Numbered from the stretch's first letter, positions 10,325 through 21,845 are shown. The stretch is 64,000 nt of DNA from Sanghuangporus weigelae (GCA_033182465.1 CP137324.1:1426001-1490000), one strand, 5' to 3'. Program-made: numbers and translations. Notes: generated by a model not told the origin, from the sequence alone.

Positions 10325-11882
10325 ATGTACTCCCAGCGAGACGAAGCCATTCCAATTGAGCCCCGGCTGCAGTCTGAAAGTATGCAAGTCGTTCCCTCAT
10401 CGTCTAGACCATCTAACGTGTTTTGTACAGACCCTAGGATCCCCAGCTCGTCCTCTCCACCTTCTGTGCCTGGTATTAGCTCGACATCGAGCATTTTTGG
10501 CTCGTTGGACCCACCTTCCCTAAGCTCGTCCTTGAGTCTGGAGGAAGCTCGACTCATTCTTGCCTGTGTACAGAGTCTTGAGGAGAAGTCACAGGCCATC
10601 ATGGCCGAGCTGGAGCAGCAGAGAGTACTTTTGGAGCACACCTTCAGGAAGCGGGGTTGGGATGCAGACGACGAGGATAAGGACGAACGAATTGACCAGC
10701 CCAAGAAGAAAAAGAAGAAATCGTCAGAAAGTCACCCATTGACTTCAGCATCACTCAGCAAACTTACCAAAGAGCAGTTGAGGACTCACAAAGAGCTTTT
10801 GGCGAGTCGTTTTGTTTTGTTTTGTTATTAGTGATTCTTCATTAATGGAAAGAAAAAAAGGCTCACATCGACAAGAAAATAAAGTCCCTCACCGGCCTGG
10901 GAGACGGCGAGTCTTTCCTCCCTGAAGGTTCAGTACCTTGCGACAGTGGCGACCTCATCATCCCCGACTTCAAGAAGGAAGTCGGGGATGACATTAACAA
11001 GCGGCTCATTGGCCAGACATCCTTCCTCGTTTATAAAGATCAGACGGTAAGTTTTCTTTTTCTCTCTTTTCGGATGGTACCAAAAGACTGAACGTACCTA
11101 TAGAATATCGCAACACACGCACTAACGCACGATAGAGTCCCATTCACGAGCCGGGACGTCGAAGAGTTTACAAAGGAGGCGTTTCGGAGCTGGAAGAGAA
11201 AACACGAGAATACTCAGGATCCTGAGAAAAAAGTGAGAGCCCAAGTCAAGAGGAAGAGCAATGCAAGAAACAGAGACAGAGACAGGTGCGTACCTTTGAT
11301 CGCTGTTTTCTCAACTCAAACCGACATCACGTCTAGAGGAAATTCGATCGAGGAAAGGCTGCTAAACAACTCGCCGCTGAGACGGGCATCGACGCAAGTC
11401 CTATCTTGCTCACCGACTTCATGTCCGAATACCTGAGCTCGCGGTCTGATATCCAGACAGAAGATGAGAAGGCTCAGTACCTGCACATGAAGCGAAGGGT
11501 AGCCGGATTCTCACCTGAAGTGGATGATATCGAGGTCTGGGAGACGGTTAGGCCAGCATTCAGATCAAAAGAGGTAAGTAAATATCATCGATATATGCAA
11601 TATGTTTTTACTTACCTGTTTCCACTGAAGGTTAATGATTTGGTTGAGAATCTGGATAAGGTCTATTCGGAAAAGCAGAAAGCATCCGATAGGAGAAAAC
11701 CGACCATCAGACGTGTTTTTATCGGTAAAATGAAGTATGACATACCTACTAGTGCGCCGTACCCGTTCATGATTGATCCAGACTGGAAGCAAGTCTTCAT
11801 CGATGACAAAGGACTTGAGGACAAACTGAAGGTGATGCTGGCAGATCCCAAGGGCTTTGGTTTGCGCAAGGACGAGGACTGA
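10325..11882 (+). CDS. tnp2-element companion protein (unknown function, intact)
   Basis: Five exons (10325-10801, 10861-11046, 11104-11285, 11339-11573, 11631-11882) give an uninterrupted 443-aa frame. Residues ~1-75 are Ser/Pro-rich. A short coiled coil follows (LEEKSQAIMAELEQQRVLLE), then a Lys-rich, NLS-like stretch (PKKKKKKSSE, ~135) and a basic/acidic helical region to the C-terminus. No enzyme motif is visible. Intron 1 has a GC donor (TTG|GCGAGT), supported by the continuous HKELLAHIDKKIKSL. The gene lies inside the inverted repeats and points toward the transposase gene. That fits a DNA-binding accessory like TnpA, but this is inference from position and composition only. Unlike the transposase it has no stops or frameshifts. 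Confidence 0.7.
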
Positions 11883-14044
11883 ATGGACAAATTCTGTATG
11901 ATAGGTCTCCAGTGATTATCTCTCGAGTAGAATGCGCCGTACTTAGACAATGTATCCGCTTAGTTCTGTAGATGGATAGAAAAGATTAGATTTCTCTGAC
12001 TTTCTGAGGACAAACGCAGGGACTCACCTAGATGATGATATTCTCACGAGAGAGCCCAATGGTTATCCAGAGGGGTGTTGATTCTTGTTCTTCTTCGTCT
12101 TCTGAATACCTCGGTGGCCTAGTCATAACGGTAGCTCGTGCTGCCTGGGACTTGATGCGATCTGTTGTGATGAGACACGGAGGTCCTGGTTCTCCAGGTT
12201 GTATATAATCATTGTATTTCCAGAAGAAAATTTCGAGTTCAGGACTCGAGATTCATTAGTTTACTCACTTGCTAAATAAAAGAAAGAAAAACAACTTACA
12301 ATTGGTCCCAAATGGTTGTATCGACTTCTTGAGAACTCTGAAACCATTTTACGTGAACGAAGAGAATCGAATGGCCAATTCTAAGCTGAGTATGCCGAAT
12401 AATTGAAACCACCTGTCCAACATATATCTGGCCTTGAAATTCTATCTGAATGACGGAGTTTGGTGCTTTCTTTGCTGATGTCGACGAAGAAATTCTTCGC
12501 CCGTCTTTGATCAAGTAAGAAAAACACTTAGCTATGATGATCAAATGGTTTCCGCTTCTCGATCGATCCATCGGTGAGCAAACTTTCGCCTCGGGGTACA
12601 TTTCATCGTAGAACTCAAGGAGAGCTTTCCATAACTCTTGGTCTAGAGTTCTTGTGACTCCCTCTCCCAGAGAAGGGATTCCATGGCCCAATAAAGCTAT
12701 AACGACGCAGAAGGGATAAAATAATATGTATGAGAAAGGCGAGTGATGACTGGACGACTTACTTTCCCTAGTTCGTTCTTCGACTTCCTGGTTCACTAAG
12801 TTCATCGAGGCGACTGTTCCTCGAGTGTCTTTCTCTTCGCGGGACAGTAGCTTTGCCACTTCTGAAAGACCCGAGTTGTCGTCTTCTTGCTCTGAAAGAG
12901 AGCAAAGCTGTGAAAAAGAAATGACAGGTAAGCGACGAATGACTTGTTGCCCTGTATATAGAATGCTTACCGTATCCTGAAGTGCTATGTCTCAACAGAA
13001 CGCTCGTAAGAAACTCGTCTCTATTTCGCCGCCATTATGATTGTTAGTCTTGAAACTTTTAAGTACTTTGTTGAGACGCTCCCCAGTGAACGTCCAGAAC
13101 CCATAGACCGGTCTGAAGTCACGAATCTGCTCAAAAATATGTAAAACCCAATGATGATTGGGTTTTACATCCATAGGATGAATCTAAAGCGAGAAGAGAC
13201 TATTGTCTCTTCTAAACATGGATGTAAAGTCATCAAATCCTTACCGTAAGATAACCTTCGAGATACTCCTTAAGGAGCGTCTCAGCTCTGTCCAAGTCGG
13301 CTAGGCAAACCGTGTGTCCTAGAACAATTTTGAGTGCCGCCGCAAGCTTGAGGAAGTTCTGTGCGTCATCTGGGTGCATTCGGTGTCTCGGCCTTTCATA
13401 TGACTCAGTCGTTGGATCCCTCTCATTAGCTTCCCATTTTTTGATGGCTTTGTTGAACTCGGCCTGTGCAAGAGGCTGCCATTCCCTCCAGAGTAATGGA
13501 ATCTTGTATCATGGTAAGTGGAAATAATGACATTCACAGACTTGAGTCACTCGACGTACAATTATTGGGCAATATACGAGTACAAGGGCTTTATACTCGT
13601 CTGCGGATAATGAACCCCCAGCAGGGTATCTAACTTGATGAGGAAGTCTGCCTACCCATGATGGCATTTCGAACTGAAATAGATCAGTGAAACATTGAAT
13701 AGTGGTTTGGAAGTCAATGTTCTCTTACCATGCTCAAATAAGCATGGATTTGATCTAGTTCTCGTCTTTTGAGACGAGTGTGCTCTCGGAGCACATTCTT
13801 GCGAATCCAAGAATCAAGCCACTGGGATTTGCACAGACCTAGAGAAGGATGCTTCCGTGAGTAAGGAAGGAGAGAAAGAGAAAAAGAGACAGAAAAGTGT
13901 CACCGAGGAGAATATTATGCATTGGATCTATGGCTGACATCCACACGGCATCAAAGTAAGTAAGACGAGACATTGCGTAGTATCGAGTCCCGTGTTTTTT
14001 GAACAGATCCTCGCACTGTCCTTCTTCATCTCTAGGTTCGGCGG

Positions 14045-14318
14045 TGTAGACTATCAGACCCTCTTAAGCAGCGGCGAAGGCGACGGCGTTCGACCACAGA
14101 GAGGCGTCGGCGGTGTCAAAGATCGGAGAGGTAAGAAGGGATCCAACTCGTGGCTAGACCTCCTGGACAGCTTGGTGCCGTTGTAGACTATCAGACCCTC
14201 TTAAGCAGCGGCGAAGGCGACGGCGTTCGACCACAGAGAGGCGTCGGCGGTGTCAAAGATCGGAGAGGTAAGAAGGGATCCAACTCGTGGCTAGACCTCC
14301 TGGACAGCTTGGTGCCGT
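14045..14318 (+). repeat. 137-bp tandem duplication
   Basis: Two essentially identical units, 14045-14181 and 14182-14318, each starting TGTAGACTATCAGACC and ending GGTGCCGT. A single reverse-complement copy is at 31253-31389 in element copy 2. Confidence 0.9.
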
Positions 14319-14523
14319 GGCGGACAATTTGACCCGGAAGCACTGCTGCCGATCGGGATGCGCGCTCAGTCGTGGGGGGGCTCAATCGTAAGGGCTATGG
14401 TATGATCCGCGTATAAAGGGGACGCCGCCGATAATGTACGGGACAGAGCCGCCGACGAGTCAAGATGTCGGCGTCGCGAATAAGCAGTAGAGCGACGGCG
14501 CTGTCGAGTCCTGCGAGCGGCGG

Positions 14524-14655
14524 CGATTACTGGTAGAGCGACGGTATCGCCGATTGCCAGGAGAGCGACGGTGTCGCCGATTACCAGGAGAGCGACGGCG
14601 TCGCCGATTACCAGGAGAGCGACGGTGTCGCCGATTGTCAAGAGGGCGATGGCGC
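14524..14655 (+). repeat. 27-bp minisatellite in unit A
   Basis: About four to five copies of a 27-bp unit built on GAGAGCGACGGTGTCGCC plus GATTACCAG. The same block recurs in unit B at about 15757-15888. Confidence 0.8.
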
Positions 14656-15756
14656 TGTCGTTTCCCACGACGGGGGATAGCTCTGCCGATCACTTGCGCA
14701 GTGGCGAGTGAGCACGTGCCCCTGTTATTCCCTTAAACGGGGGCGGCGTCTTGTGTCGGCACACAATCTTCGGCGGAGGCGATAGAGAGCAAAAGGGCTA
14801 ATAGAGACGAGAGGAGTGCACTGAGATCTATTCTGAACTACTGCTGCTGAACACTACATACATGAGGTCTATATATACTGGGGAATGCTGGGGAAGAGCG
14901 TCACAGAGGCGGCGACAGTGACGGCGCGTCACAGGCGCGCAATCGGTGCGGACCCGAAGATCGGGGCGCGCCGCGAAGCTGCCAAGACACGGGCGCGCGC
15001 TGATCGGGCTGGCGGTGATTGGCGCGGCGCATCATCATCGGGCGCGCTCGGATCGCTAAGTGGTCGCACCACACGAATATGAAACGTCAGGGGAGGCAAT
15101 AATACTAAAAGGGGAATACGCGAGTGGCCGCCGCGTCCGACAATCGGACTCGGCGCACGAAGCAGCATAGTATGAACATGAAACGTGGTACCTGGGACCT
15201 TGTAAAACCACTACCCGACGTCGGATAAGCCAATCAACAGGAGCCGACGAATATTCCATCGGCTATACGGTTCGATATCCTTCCGCCGCAGTAGCCGATA
15301 CATCCGCTGCAACGTTCCAGGCGCCCGCGTATCAGAAAGTGCGGCTGGCCAAGCGTACTCGGTTTGGGAAGTCTTCGAAGGACGGGAGGCGGCGGACGTA
15401 TTGGTTGAGCCGCGGATCAAAGAGCGGCGGTTTAGAGGGTCTTAAGGAGCGGCGGAGGTGTAGCGGTCGGCGCACGATGGTATACTGTACAGAGTACTGA
15501 GGGGCCTGTACCGACGTACCGGTACAGGCAAGTGCGGCGCACTACACCGTGGCGGACAATTTGACCCGGAAGCACTGCCGCCGATCGGGATGCGCGCTCA
15601 GTCGTGGGGAGAGCTCAATCGTAATGGCTATGATATGATCCGCGTATAAAGGGGACGCCGCCGATAATGTACGAGACAAAGCCGCCGACAAGTCAAGATG
15701 TCGGCGTCGCGAATAAGCAATAGAGCGACGGCGCTGTCGAGTCCTGCGAGCGGCGG

Positions 15757-15888
15757 CGATTACTAGTAGAGCGACGGTACCGCCGATTACCAGGAGAGCG
15801 ACAGTGTCGCCGATTACCAGGAGAGCGATGGTGTCGCCGATTACCAGGAGAGCGACGGTGTCGCCGATTGTCAAGAGGGCGATGGCGC
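15757..15888 (+). repeat. 27-bp minisatellite in unit B
   Basis: Second instance of the minisatellite, with copy-specific substitutions. Read on minus it gives a false repetitive Ala/Leu/Val/Ile peptide. Confidence 0.8.
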
Positions 15889-18800
15889 TGCCGATTCCCA
15901 GGACGGGGGATAGCTCTGCCGATCACTTGCGCAGTGGCGAGTGAGCACGTGCCCCTGTTATTCCCTTAAACGGGGGCGGCGTCTTGTGTCGGCACACAAT
16001 CTTCGGCGGAGGCGATAGAGAGCAAAAGGGCTAATAGAGACGAGAGGAGTGCACTGAGATCTATTCTGAACTACTGCTTCTGAACACTACATACATGAGG
16101 TCTATATATACTGGGGAATGCTGGGGAAGAGCGTCACAGAGGCGGCGACAGTGACGGCGCATCACAGGCGCGCAATCGGTGCGGACCCGAAGATCGGGGC
16201 GCGCCGCGAAGCTGCCAAGACACGGGCGCGCGCTGATCGGGCTGGCGGTGATTGGCGCGGCGCATCATCATTGGGCGCGCTCGGATCGCTAAGTGGTCGC
16301 ACCACACGAATATGAAACGTCAGGGGAGGCAATAATACTAAAAGGGGAATACGCGAGTGGCCGCCGCGTCCGACAATCGGACTCGGCGCACGAAGCAGCA
16401 TAGTATGAACATGAAACGTGGTACCTGGGACCTTGTAAAACCACTACCCGACGTCGGATAAGCCAATCAACAGGAGCCGACGAATATTCCATCGGCTATA
16501 CGGTTCGATATCCTTCCGCCGCCGTAGCCGATACATCCGTTGCAACGTTCCAGGCGCCCGTGTATCAGAAAGTGCGGCTGGCCAAGCATACTCGGTTTGG
16601 GAAGTCTTCGAAGGACGGGAGGCGGTGGACGTATTGGTTGAGCCGCGAATCAAGGAGCGGCGGTTTGGAAGGTCTTAAGGAGCGGCGGAGGTGTAGCGGT
16701 CGCCGCACGATGGTATACTGTACGGAGTACTGAGGGGCCTGTACCGACGTACCGGTACAGGCAAGTGCGGCGCACTACAGCGGCTCGGTATCTTCTTGCG
16801 AGTAAGCGATGTTCATCGCCAGTACGCGCTGGATAACCTGAAAAAAAAATAGTTGGAAAAAAATAGTGTCCCTTTTACAAAAATAATCACGTTCACTTAC
16901 TTCCTGTAACTCCTCGCATTGAATTCAGTTCATCTCGTGGAATCTTGCAGTGAGTACAAAATAGCTTGAGGTGTGAGTGGTCCGCAAAGCCAGCTACTCG
17001 GCACATTGCGGGATGATCGCATCCATCCGCGATGCAGTAAACTTGAACTTTTCAAGCTGAAAGGGAAATAAAAACGCCGATGAATCTCGAGATAAGGCAT
17101 ATAAGCTGTTACACACCATTAAGACGGCCCCGGGTCTTTACCTCAATTCCCTCTTTGTATAGTCTTATGAGATCATCTACCATGGCTTTAAAGAGGTGCT
17201 GCAACTCGCTGCACGTCAACTCTTTTGGGCCAGGAGACAGGGCGACCACGAGAAGATTACTCGGTTTATATCTGTGGAATAAAGTCAGTAAAATGCCCAG
17301 ATTCTGACGCTGAAAAAATGTTACTTACCTGAGATGGACAGGGAGATTTGCCAGACTGAATGAGAAGACTCCAGAGCTGTAGCTGGAGCCATTCGTTGAT
17401 CGCTCGCCTCTGAATCTAAAGGCAGGAGTCAGTTCAACAGAGAGCACAAGAAGTCATTCTTGACGATACCATAGTGAGGGAAACTCACCCATCAAAATGT
17501 AAAATGAGGCCAATCCTCAGCGAGTCAGAATCAGGAGGAGAAAAGAAGTGCAAGCCATCTTTGGCTCGCGCTTCTTTCTAGATATGTCCATTGCGAACGT
17601 CACGAAGAATACCGTCCACGGGTTCGACTTGAAGGGAATTTTCGAGTATTTCTTCAAACCGGTAGACGAGAGCAGGGATCTGAGAGCTGAGAGGAAAAAA
17701 TGGACACTTAAGCGCAGGAACAGGAATCAAATTATTAGTTGTGTTTTGAGAGCCGTCAAAGTTCATTAACAAGCTAGTTTTAGACTGAAATAAGGGGATA
17801 AAGCAGTTGTAGCACCTAAGAACAATAGGAGAATCAGCAGGATAGATACGACAGCATTGAGGACACATTGGAAGGACGAGAAACGGTTCTCTGAGTCCAA
17901 TAGTATTGAAGGCGGTCCTTAGAGTGACGACCGGTTTGTCGGTTTTGTCGAAATGTCTGAGACGAGTCAGAACAATTCTTGCTAGGCTTAGAAAAAGGTT
18001 GCAGGCCCGATGAGTTGCGTGAAAGCGAAGGTTAATATAAGAAACACCCAGAAGAAAAGGTTTCCAGAACAACTTGGCCGGCAAGAAATCAAAAAGTTCC
18101 CGAGCAGGAATGGGACAGTCAGGGACATCAAAGTGGAAGGGTTCCTCTTGGTCATCCTCAAAGGCAGGAACGTCTATATCAGATGTTTCTGCTTCTGGCT
18201 AAGAACCCAGAGAGCCTTCCGAGTCAGTACCGCTGGAGTCAAGCGAGTCTGCTTCTTGCAGAGGTCCAGAGGCTTGAGGATTGATTGGCGGCATGTCGAC
18301 ATCCATAGGGTCCACATATAAGTCCCCGTAGTCCGAGCCAGCAGAGCCGAAGTCATAGGAATCTAAATAGAAGGAAGGATGAGTAAGTGAAGAACTGCTG
18401 CACTTGCGCAGCAGTATGAAACTTCACATCGGGAATGTGAAGAGTTCAAACGAAACTTTTATCAACAGACTCACCTGATTCCTGGTTCCCAGATACAGCA
18501 GCACTCCTATCTATCATCTCCGCAGGTCCATCGATCTGATCCATCGTAGCACGAGCCGATGCGGCGTACAACTCTTGCTCAGCAGTCAAGCTGAACGTTG
18601 TTTCTCATATGGGTGGCGGTGTAGTGCGCCACACTTGCCTGTACCGGTACGTCGGTACAGGCCCCTCAGTACTCCGTACAGTATACCATCGTGCGGCGAC
18701 CGCTACACCTCCGCCGCTCCTTAAGACCTTCCAAACCGCCGCTCCTTGATTCGCGGCTCAACCAATACGTCCGCCGCCTCCCGTCCTTCGAAGACTTCCC

Positions 18801-19249
18801 AAACCGAGTATGCTTGGCCAGCCGCACTTTCTGATACACGGGCGCCTGGAACGTTGCAACGGATGTATCGGCTACGGCGGCGGAAGGATATCGAACCGTT
18901 GAAAGGATCCGCTCAAAATCTCGCATCAGGATCAACGCGATCAACAGATCTACACGATCAGCTTTCCAAACGCGACCGGTAACCAAGCCAGCTATCAAAG
19001 GCCCAAGCAATCGAGCGGCCTAGGCAACAGTAACCCGTTACCACCCGAGCGCTAGAAGCACCGAAGCGGATACGTAATCCCGCTAACAGCTAACACCGCC
19101 GACCGCCTATTACCGCGGACTACCACTCTAACGCCGCCGACCAAGCAACCAGAGCGACCTCGATCAAAAGAAGCGATCAAACTTCTTAGAAGTCCAGAAG
19201 CACAACTACTAAAGCCTAAACGCTAAAAGGCTAAAGGCTAATAAGGTTT

Positions 19250-19891
19250 ATGGAGACCTCACTGGCATTTCAGCACTGTCAAGTCTGTGCACGAGTTTAC
19301 ATGGTCCTTTATGAAGTATACTACTTAGTATGCACGGCAACGGTTGGTACGCGTGACTGTCACATCGAAACCGAGCGACACCTTCAGGATACAATGCATT
19401 CCAATCCACCAAGCCCAATAGTACCCAAGAAACGAGAGGAACTCACGATCACAACTCGGACCCCTCGAACTGCGAACCCGATAACTTGGAGAATGATTGG
19501 ATGGTATAGACCGGAGTTGCACACACCATGTCCAGCATCTACGATACAGGCAAACCTTTATTTACCGAGAGATGCGAACCTGGAAACCAAGCAATTACAA
19601 CTCCTTATACAACGAAGGATATGGCGCTACATTCGAGATATACGATACGAAGGCAAAGCATGGCTAGTCACCAGAACCCAGCAGAACCCACCAGCAGAGC
19701 TTATGCAGTTCATGATATGCCTTGGACCATACTCTACACCGACCCGACACCTTAACACTGACGTGCGAGTTATGCTTACCCTCGCTGGACCTCGAGATGA
19801 ATTCCGAAGAATCACATACCGAGCAGCCTACATCGCTCCAAGAGCAAAGATGCCACTCAATGACGGCAATGACATCGTTATGGAGTACTGA
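19250..19891 (+). CDS. U3-encoded ORF in 5' LTR (213 aa, unknown)
   Basis: The longest open frame in the LTR lies wholly within U3, upstream of the TATA box, so the copy here should not be on the full-length transcript. Contents: Cys/Tyr-rich start, then a basic Pro/Arg/Thr/Leu-rich body (YLPRDANLETKQLQLLIQRR, AYIAPRAKMPL). A more natural start may be the internal Met before HSNPPSPIVPKKREE. I recognise no family. It may be chance: both LTRs being identical gives no information about selection. Confidence 0.35.
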   Translation: METSLAFQHCQVCARVYMVLYEVYYLVCTATVGTRDCHIETERHLQDTMHSNPPSPIVPKKREELTITTRTPRTANPITWRMIGWYRPELHTPCPASTIQANLYLPRDANLETKQLQLLIQRRIWRYIRDIRYEGKAWLVTRTQQNPPAELMQFMICLGPYSTPTRHLNTDVRVMLTLAGPRDEFRRITYRAAYIAPRAKMPLNDGNDIVMEY

Positions 19892-20106
19892 CAGCGGAGC
19901 ATTCCATATCGGAGCACCACCTCTATTGTCTCAGTCAGCAACTCCAAAGAATTCTGTCATAGTGGAGACGACCTTACAAAGATTGGAGCAAAGTGGAGCG
20001 AAGCGCAGCAGGATGACAAAGGAACAGATGTAATGGTGGAGGAAAGTGGAGTAAAGTGGAGACAGGATGAGTAAGAAATAGGACGGAAAATGGAATATCT
20101 GGGAGC

Positions 20107-20113
20107 ATAAATA
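20107..20113 (+). promoter_or_regulatory. TATA box of chromovirus promoter
   Basis: ATAAATA in the 5' LTR (30903-30909 in the 3' LTR). The sequence matching the primer-binding site begins 28 bp after its end, the usual distance to a transcript start. Confidence 0.65.
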
Positions 20114-20140
20114 GTTGTAGGATTAGGCCCTCATTTCCCC

Positions 20141-20152
20141 ATCTTTCGATCC
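20141..20152 (+). promoter_or_regulatory. inferred transcript 5' end, complementary to PBS
   Basis: ATCTTTCGATCC, perfectly complementary over 12 nt to 20414-20425. Position relative to the TATA box suggests these are the first nucleotides of the RNA, as in the Tf1/sushi self-priming mechanism. Confidence 0.6.
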
Positions 20153-20413
20153 TCTTAACACACTGGTGTAAAGCTTGCCCTACAGCGAACTATTACTGTG
20201 TGCTTTGTACTATCACGCCTCTTGGAAATCCCAATCTGCTTTACTATTACCTCGTATCTGAAAGCATCCATAACTCGGACCGCGACTAGGAAGGCTAGTA
20301 AGGGACCGCGTGGTACAGCCAGACGTGGGTAGATAAGATCACCTCTGCACAACACACCGCTGCTTAGGCAAAAGGATCAAACCGGTGTAACCCCGGGCCT
20401 ACTCCCTAACATT

Positions 20414-20425
20414 GGATCGAAAGAT
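20414..20425 (+). other. primer-binding site, self-priming type
   Basis: GGATCGAAAGAT lies two bases after the 5' LTR end. It pairs with the inferred RNA 5' end rather than obviously with a tRNA 3' end. Tf1-type elements prime with an ~11-nt piece of their own transcript. Confidence 0.6.
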
Positions 20426-20472
20426 CACTCGCTAGTTTTACCACCACCTCTCACGGGCAAGGTTCTTGGCTA

Positions 20473-20814
20473 GTGTTTTATCGAGGCGAGGACCGTCGAC
20501 CTCAAGTCCCTATCGACGTCACTAGTTTCGAGACTAGTACCCATATCGAATCCTCAGGACAAGTGCACATCCTGGAGAACGACAAACCCGATTCACTTAA
20601 ATCACATATCTACTATCATAACCCCTACAACGACGAAGTGTACCTAATAGCAAAGGCATCTGGTAGCCCTGCAGTTGGGAGCACGCAAACAACAACCACG
20701 AAAGTAGCAGCAGTCCCTTCCACTATTGCTACATTCGACGAGAAAGGAACTACTTGGTTAACAGCACCAAGGAACAATAACCCTGAAGCATCAGGCGAGA
20801 AACGAAGTTCATGA
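20473..20814 (+). CDS. chromovirus ORF1 (113 aa, unknown)
   Basis: First AUG frame after the primer-binding site. Hydrophilic, with YYHNPYNDEVYLIAKASG in the middle and Ser/Thr/Asn-rich ends. Its stop overlaps the ORF2 start as ATGA (20811-20814), an arrangement seen where ribosomes terminate and restart. No family recognised. Confidence 0.5.
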   Translation: MFYRGEDRRPQVPIDVTSFETSTHIESSGQVHILENDKPDSLKSHIYYHNPYNDEVYLIAKASGSPAVGSTQTTTTKVAAVPSTIATFDEKGTTWLTAPRNNNPEASGEKRSS

Positions 20815-21845
20815 ACCGATCAGGAAACGCCAACAACAGAAGTAACGGTCATCGAACGAACGAACGGGCGAACGATAATCAAACGAGGTTCACACCTAGA
20901 TCCCTCGACGAACGAGTTCAACATATCACCAACAGGCTACGTAGTCTGGAAAGCGATCACGACATACTATACGCGACAACGAACCACAGCATATTGTATC
21001 CACCAGTGATCAGAAGGCTACAAGAAAGGGTTGAAAGACTGGAAGAACGAACTGCAAACACGGGGCAGTCAAACAGTCTACCAACCGGAGCATACGCGAC
21101 AGCAGTAGGAGATCGATTCGAAGCACTAGAAGCAACTACTCGAAGAATTGGAGCACAGGTAGCAGCTCTAGAGAGATATACTCTGGAATTGGATCGAGCA
21201 GCAGGGGCACTCAATCAACGGGTCATAGACGGGAACGGAGTACTTGACCGAGAGCTCAACGCTATCCGGAACAGGATTACGGCCCAGGAACAACAACTAC
21301 AGACGATTGAGACGAGAGTCGGAGAGCTTAACAGGACAGCTCTAGATCAACCAAGGATTGTTCAAGACATCCATAACCTGCGAGAAGCCCTACTCCAACT
21401 AGGACAAACAATCGAGTCGAGTCAACGCACCTACGCAGCTATACTCACATCGGTACAGACAACCGAAGCTACCTCAAGGAACATACTCGAACACGCTCAA
21501 CGAATTCGAGAAGTAGCTCAGGCAGCACAACGCTGGGAATACTTTCTACCAAGAGAGAGAGCCCAACAGGAACAGAGTTCTGACGAATCAGTGTCCTCAG
21601 ACGAAGAAGCATCACGAAGGCCATTCTTACTCAGAACCCCACCTCGAACGGTTATCATCCAAGTACCAACAGTACCTGCAGTACCCGCAAGTGGTTCAGT
21701 AGCAACCCAAGCGCCAGAGAATCCACCACCACCATCCTATTCACCACCAGCAGTGCCCATAAGCACTTACGATCATGTCGACAACCGACCAGAAGGTGCA
21801 AGCACTGGAGCAGCAACTACAGACTCTTCAGACACAACTCTCTAA
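20811..21845 (+). CDS. chromovirus ORF2, coiled-coil protein with PPxY motif (344 aa)
   Basis: Basic Asn/Arg-rich N-terminus, then a long heptad-rich region (about residues 25-245; RLRSLESDHDILY, RLQERVERLEERT, EQQLQTIETRVGELNR), an acidic Ser/Glu patch and a Pro-rich tail with PPPPSYSPP. PPSY fits the PPxY late-domain motif that recruits Nedd4-type ubiquitin ligases in retroviruses. The 3' end overlaps gag by 71 nt in another frame. It may be a structural partner of Gag, or the matrix-like part of a split Gag. No catalytic motif seen. Confidence 0.6.
   Translation: MNRSGNANNRSNGHRTNERANDNQTRFTPRSLDERVQHITNRLRSLESDHDILYATTNHSILYPPVIRRLQERVERLEERTANTGQSNSLPTGAYATAVGDRFEALEATTRRIGAQVAALERYTLELDRAAGALNQRVIDGNGVLDRELNAIRNRITAQEQQLQTIETRVGELNRTALDQPRIVQDIHNLREALLQLGQTIESSQRTYAAILTSVQTTEATSRNILEHAQRIREVAQAAQRWEYFLPRERAQQEQSSDESVSSDEEASRRPFLLRTPPRTVIIQVPTVPAVPASGSVATQAPENPPPPSYSPPAVPISTYDHVDNRPEGASTGAATTDSSDTTL

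Larger units (their letters stand above)
14045..16779 (+). mobile_element. GC-rich TGTAG...CTACA repeat element, copy 1
   Basis: A 2.7-kb GC-rich insert in the transposase gene. It begins TGTAG, ends CTACA, and is flanked on both sides by GCGG (14041-14044 and 16780-16783). Structure: a 137-bp unit twice, then a ~1.23-kb unit twice. The long unit carries a TATA-like run (CTATATATACTGGGG) and a palindrome around GTACCGGTAC near its end. No long credible protein frame is visible; the Val/Ile-Gly-Asp repeats readable on minus come from a minisatellite. TG...CA ends, short target duplication and a TATA box resemble a rearranged solo LTR, but a non-autonomous DNA element is not excluded. Confidence 0.6.
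14319..16779 (+). repeat. 1.23-kb tandem duplication
   Basis: Unit A 14319-15550 and unit B 15551-16779 both start GGCGGACAATTTGACCCGG and both contain the ACTACA end motif. They differ at scattered sites, many of them C/T or G/A. Unequal recombination between element copies would explain the array. Confidence 0.9.
18900..20411 (+). repeat. 5' long terminal repeat
   Basis: 1512 bp from TGAAAGGATCC to CTCCCTAACA. U3 is long (about 1240 bp) and holds a 213-codon frame. A TATA box at 20107-20113 and the inferred transcript start near 20141 define a short R/U5. Confidence 0.9.

Noticed and set aside
14366-15874. Minus-strand frames rich in Val/Ile/Ala repeats as genes
   Set aside because: They are read-through of the minisatellite and of the long duplication; the same peptide recurs in both units.
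14524-15888. Regular short repeats that could suggest a CRISPR array
   Set aside because: Units are directly adjacent 27-bp minisatellite copies without variable spacers, in a eukaryotic transposon.
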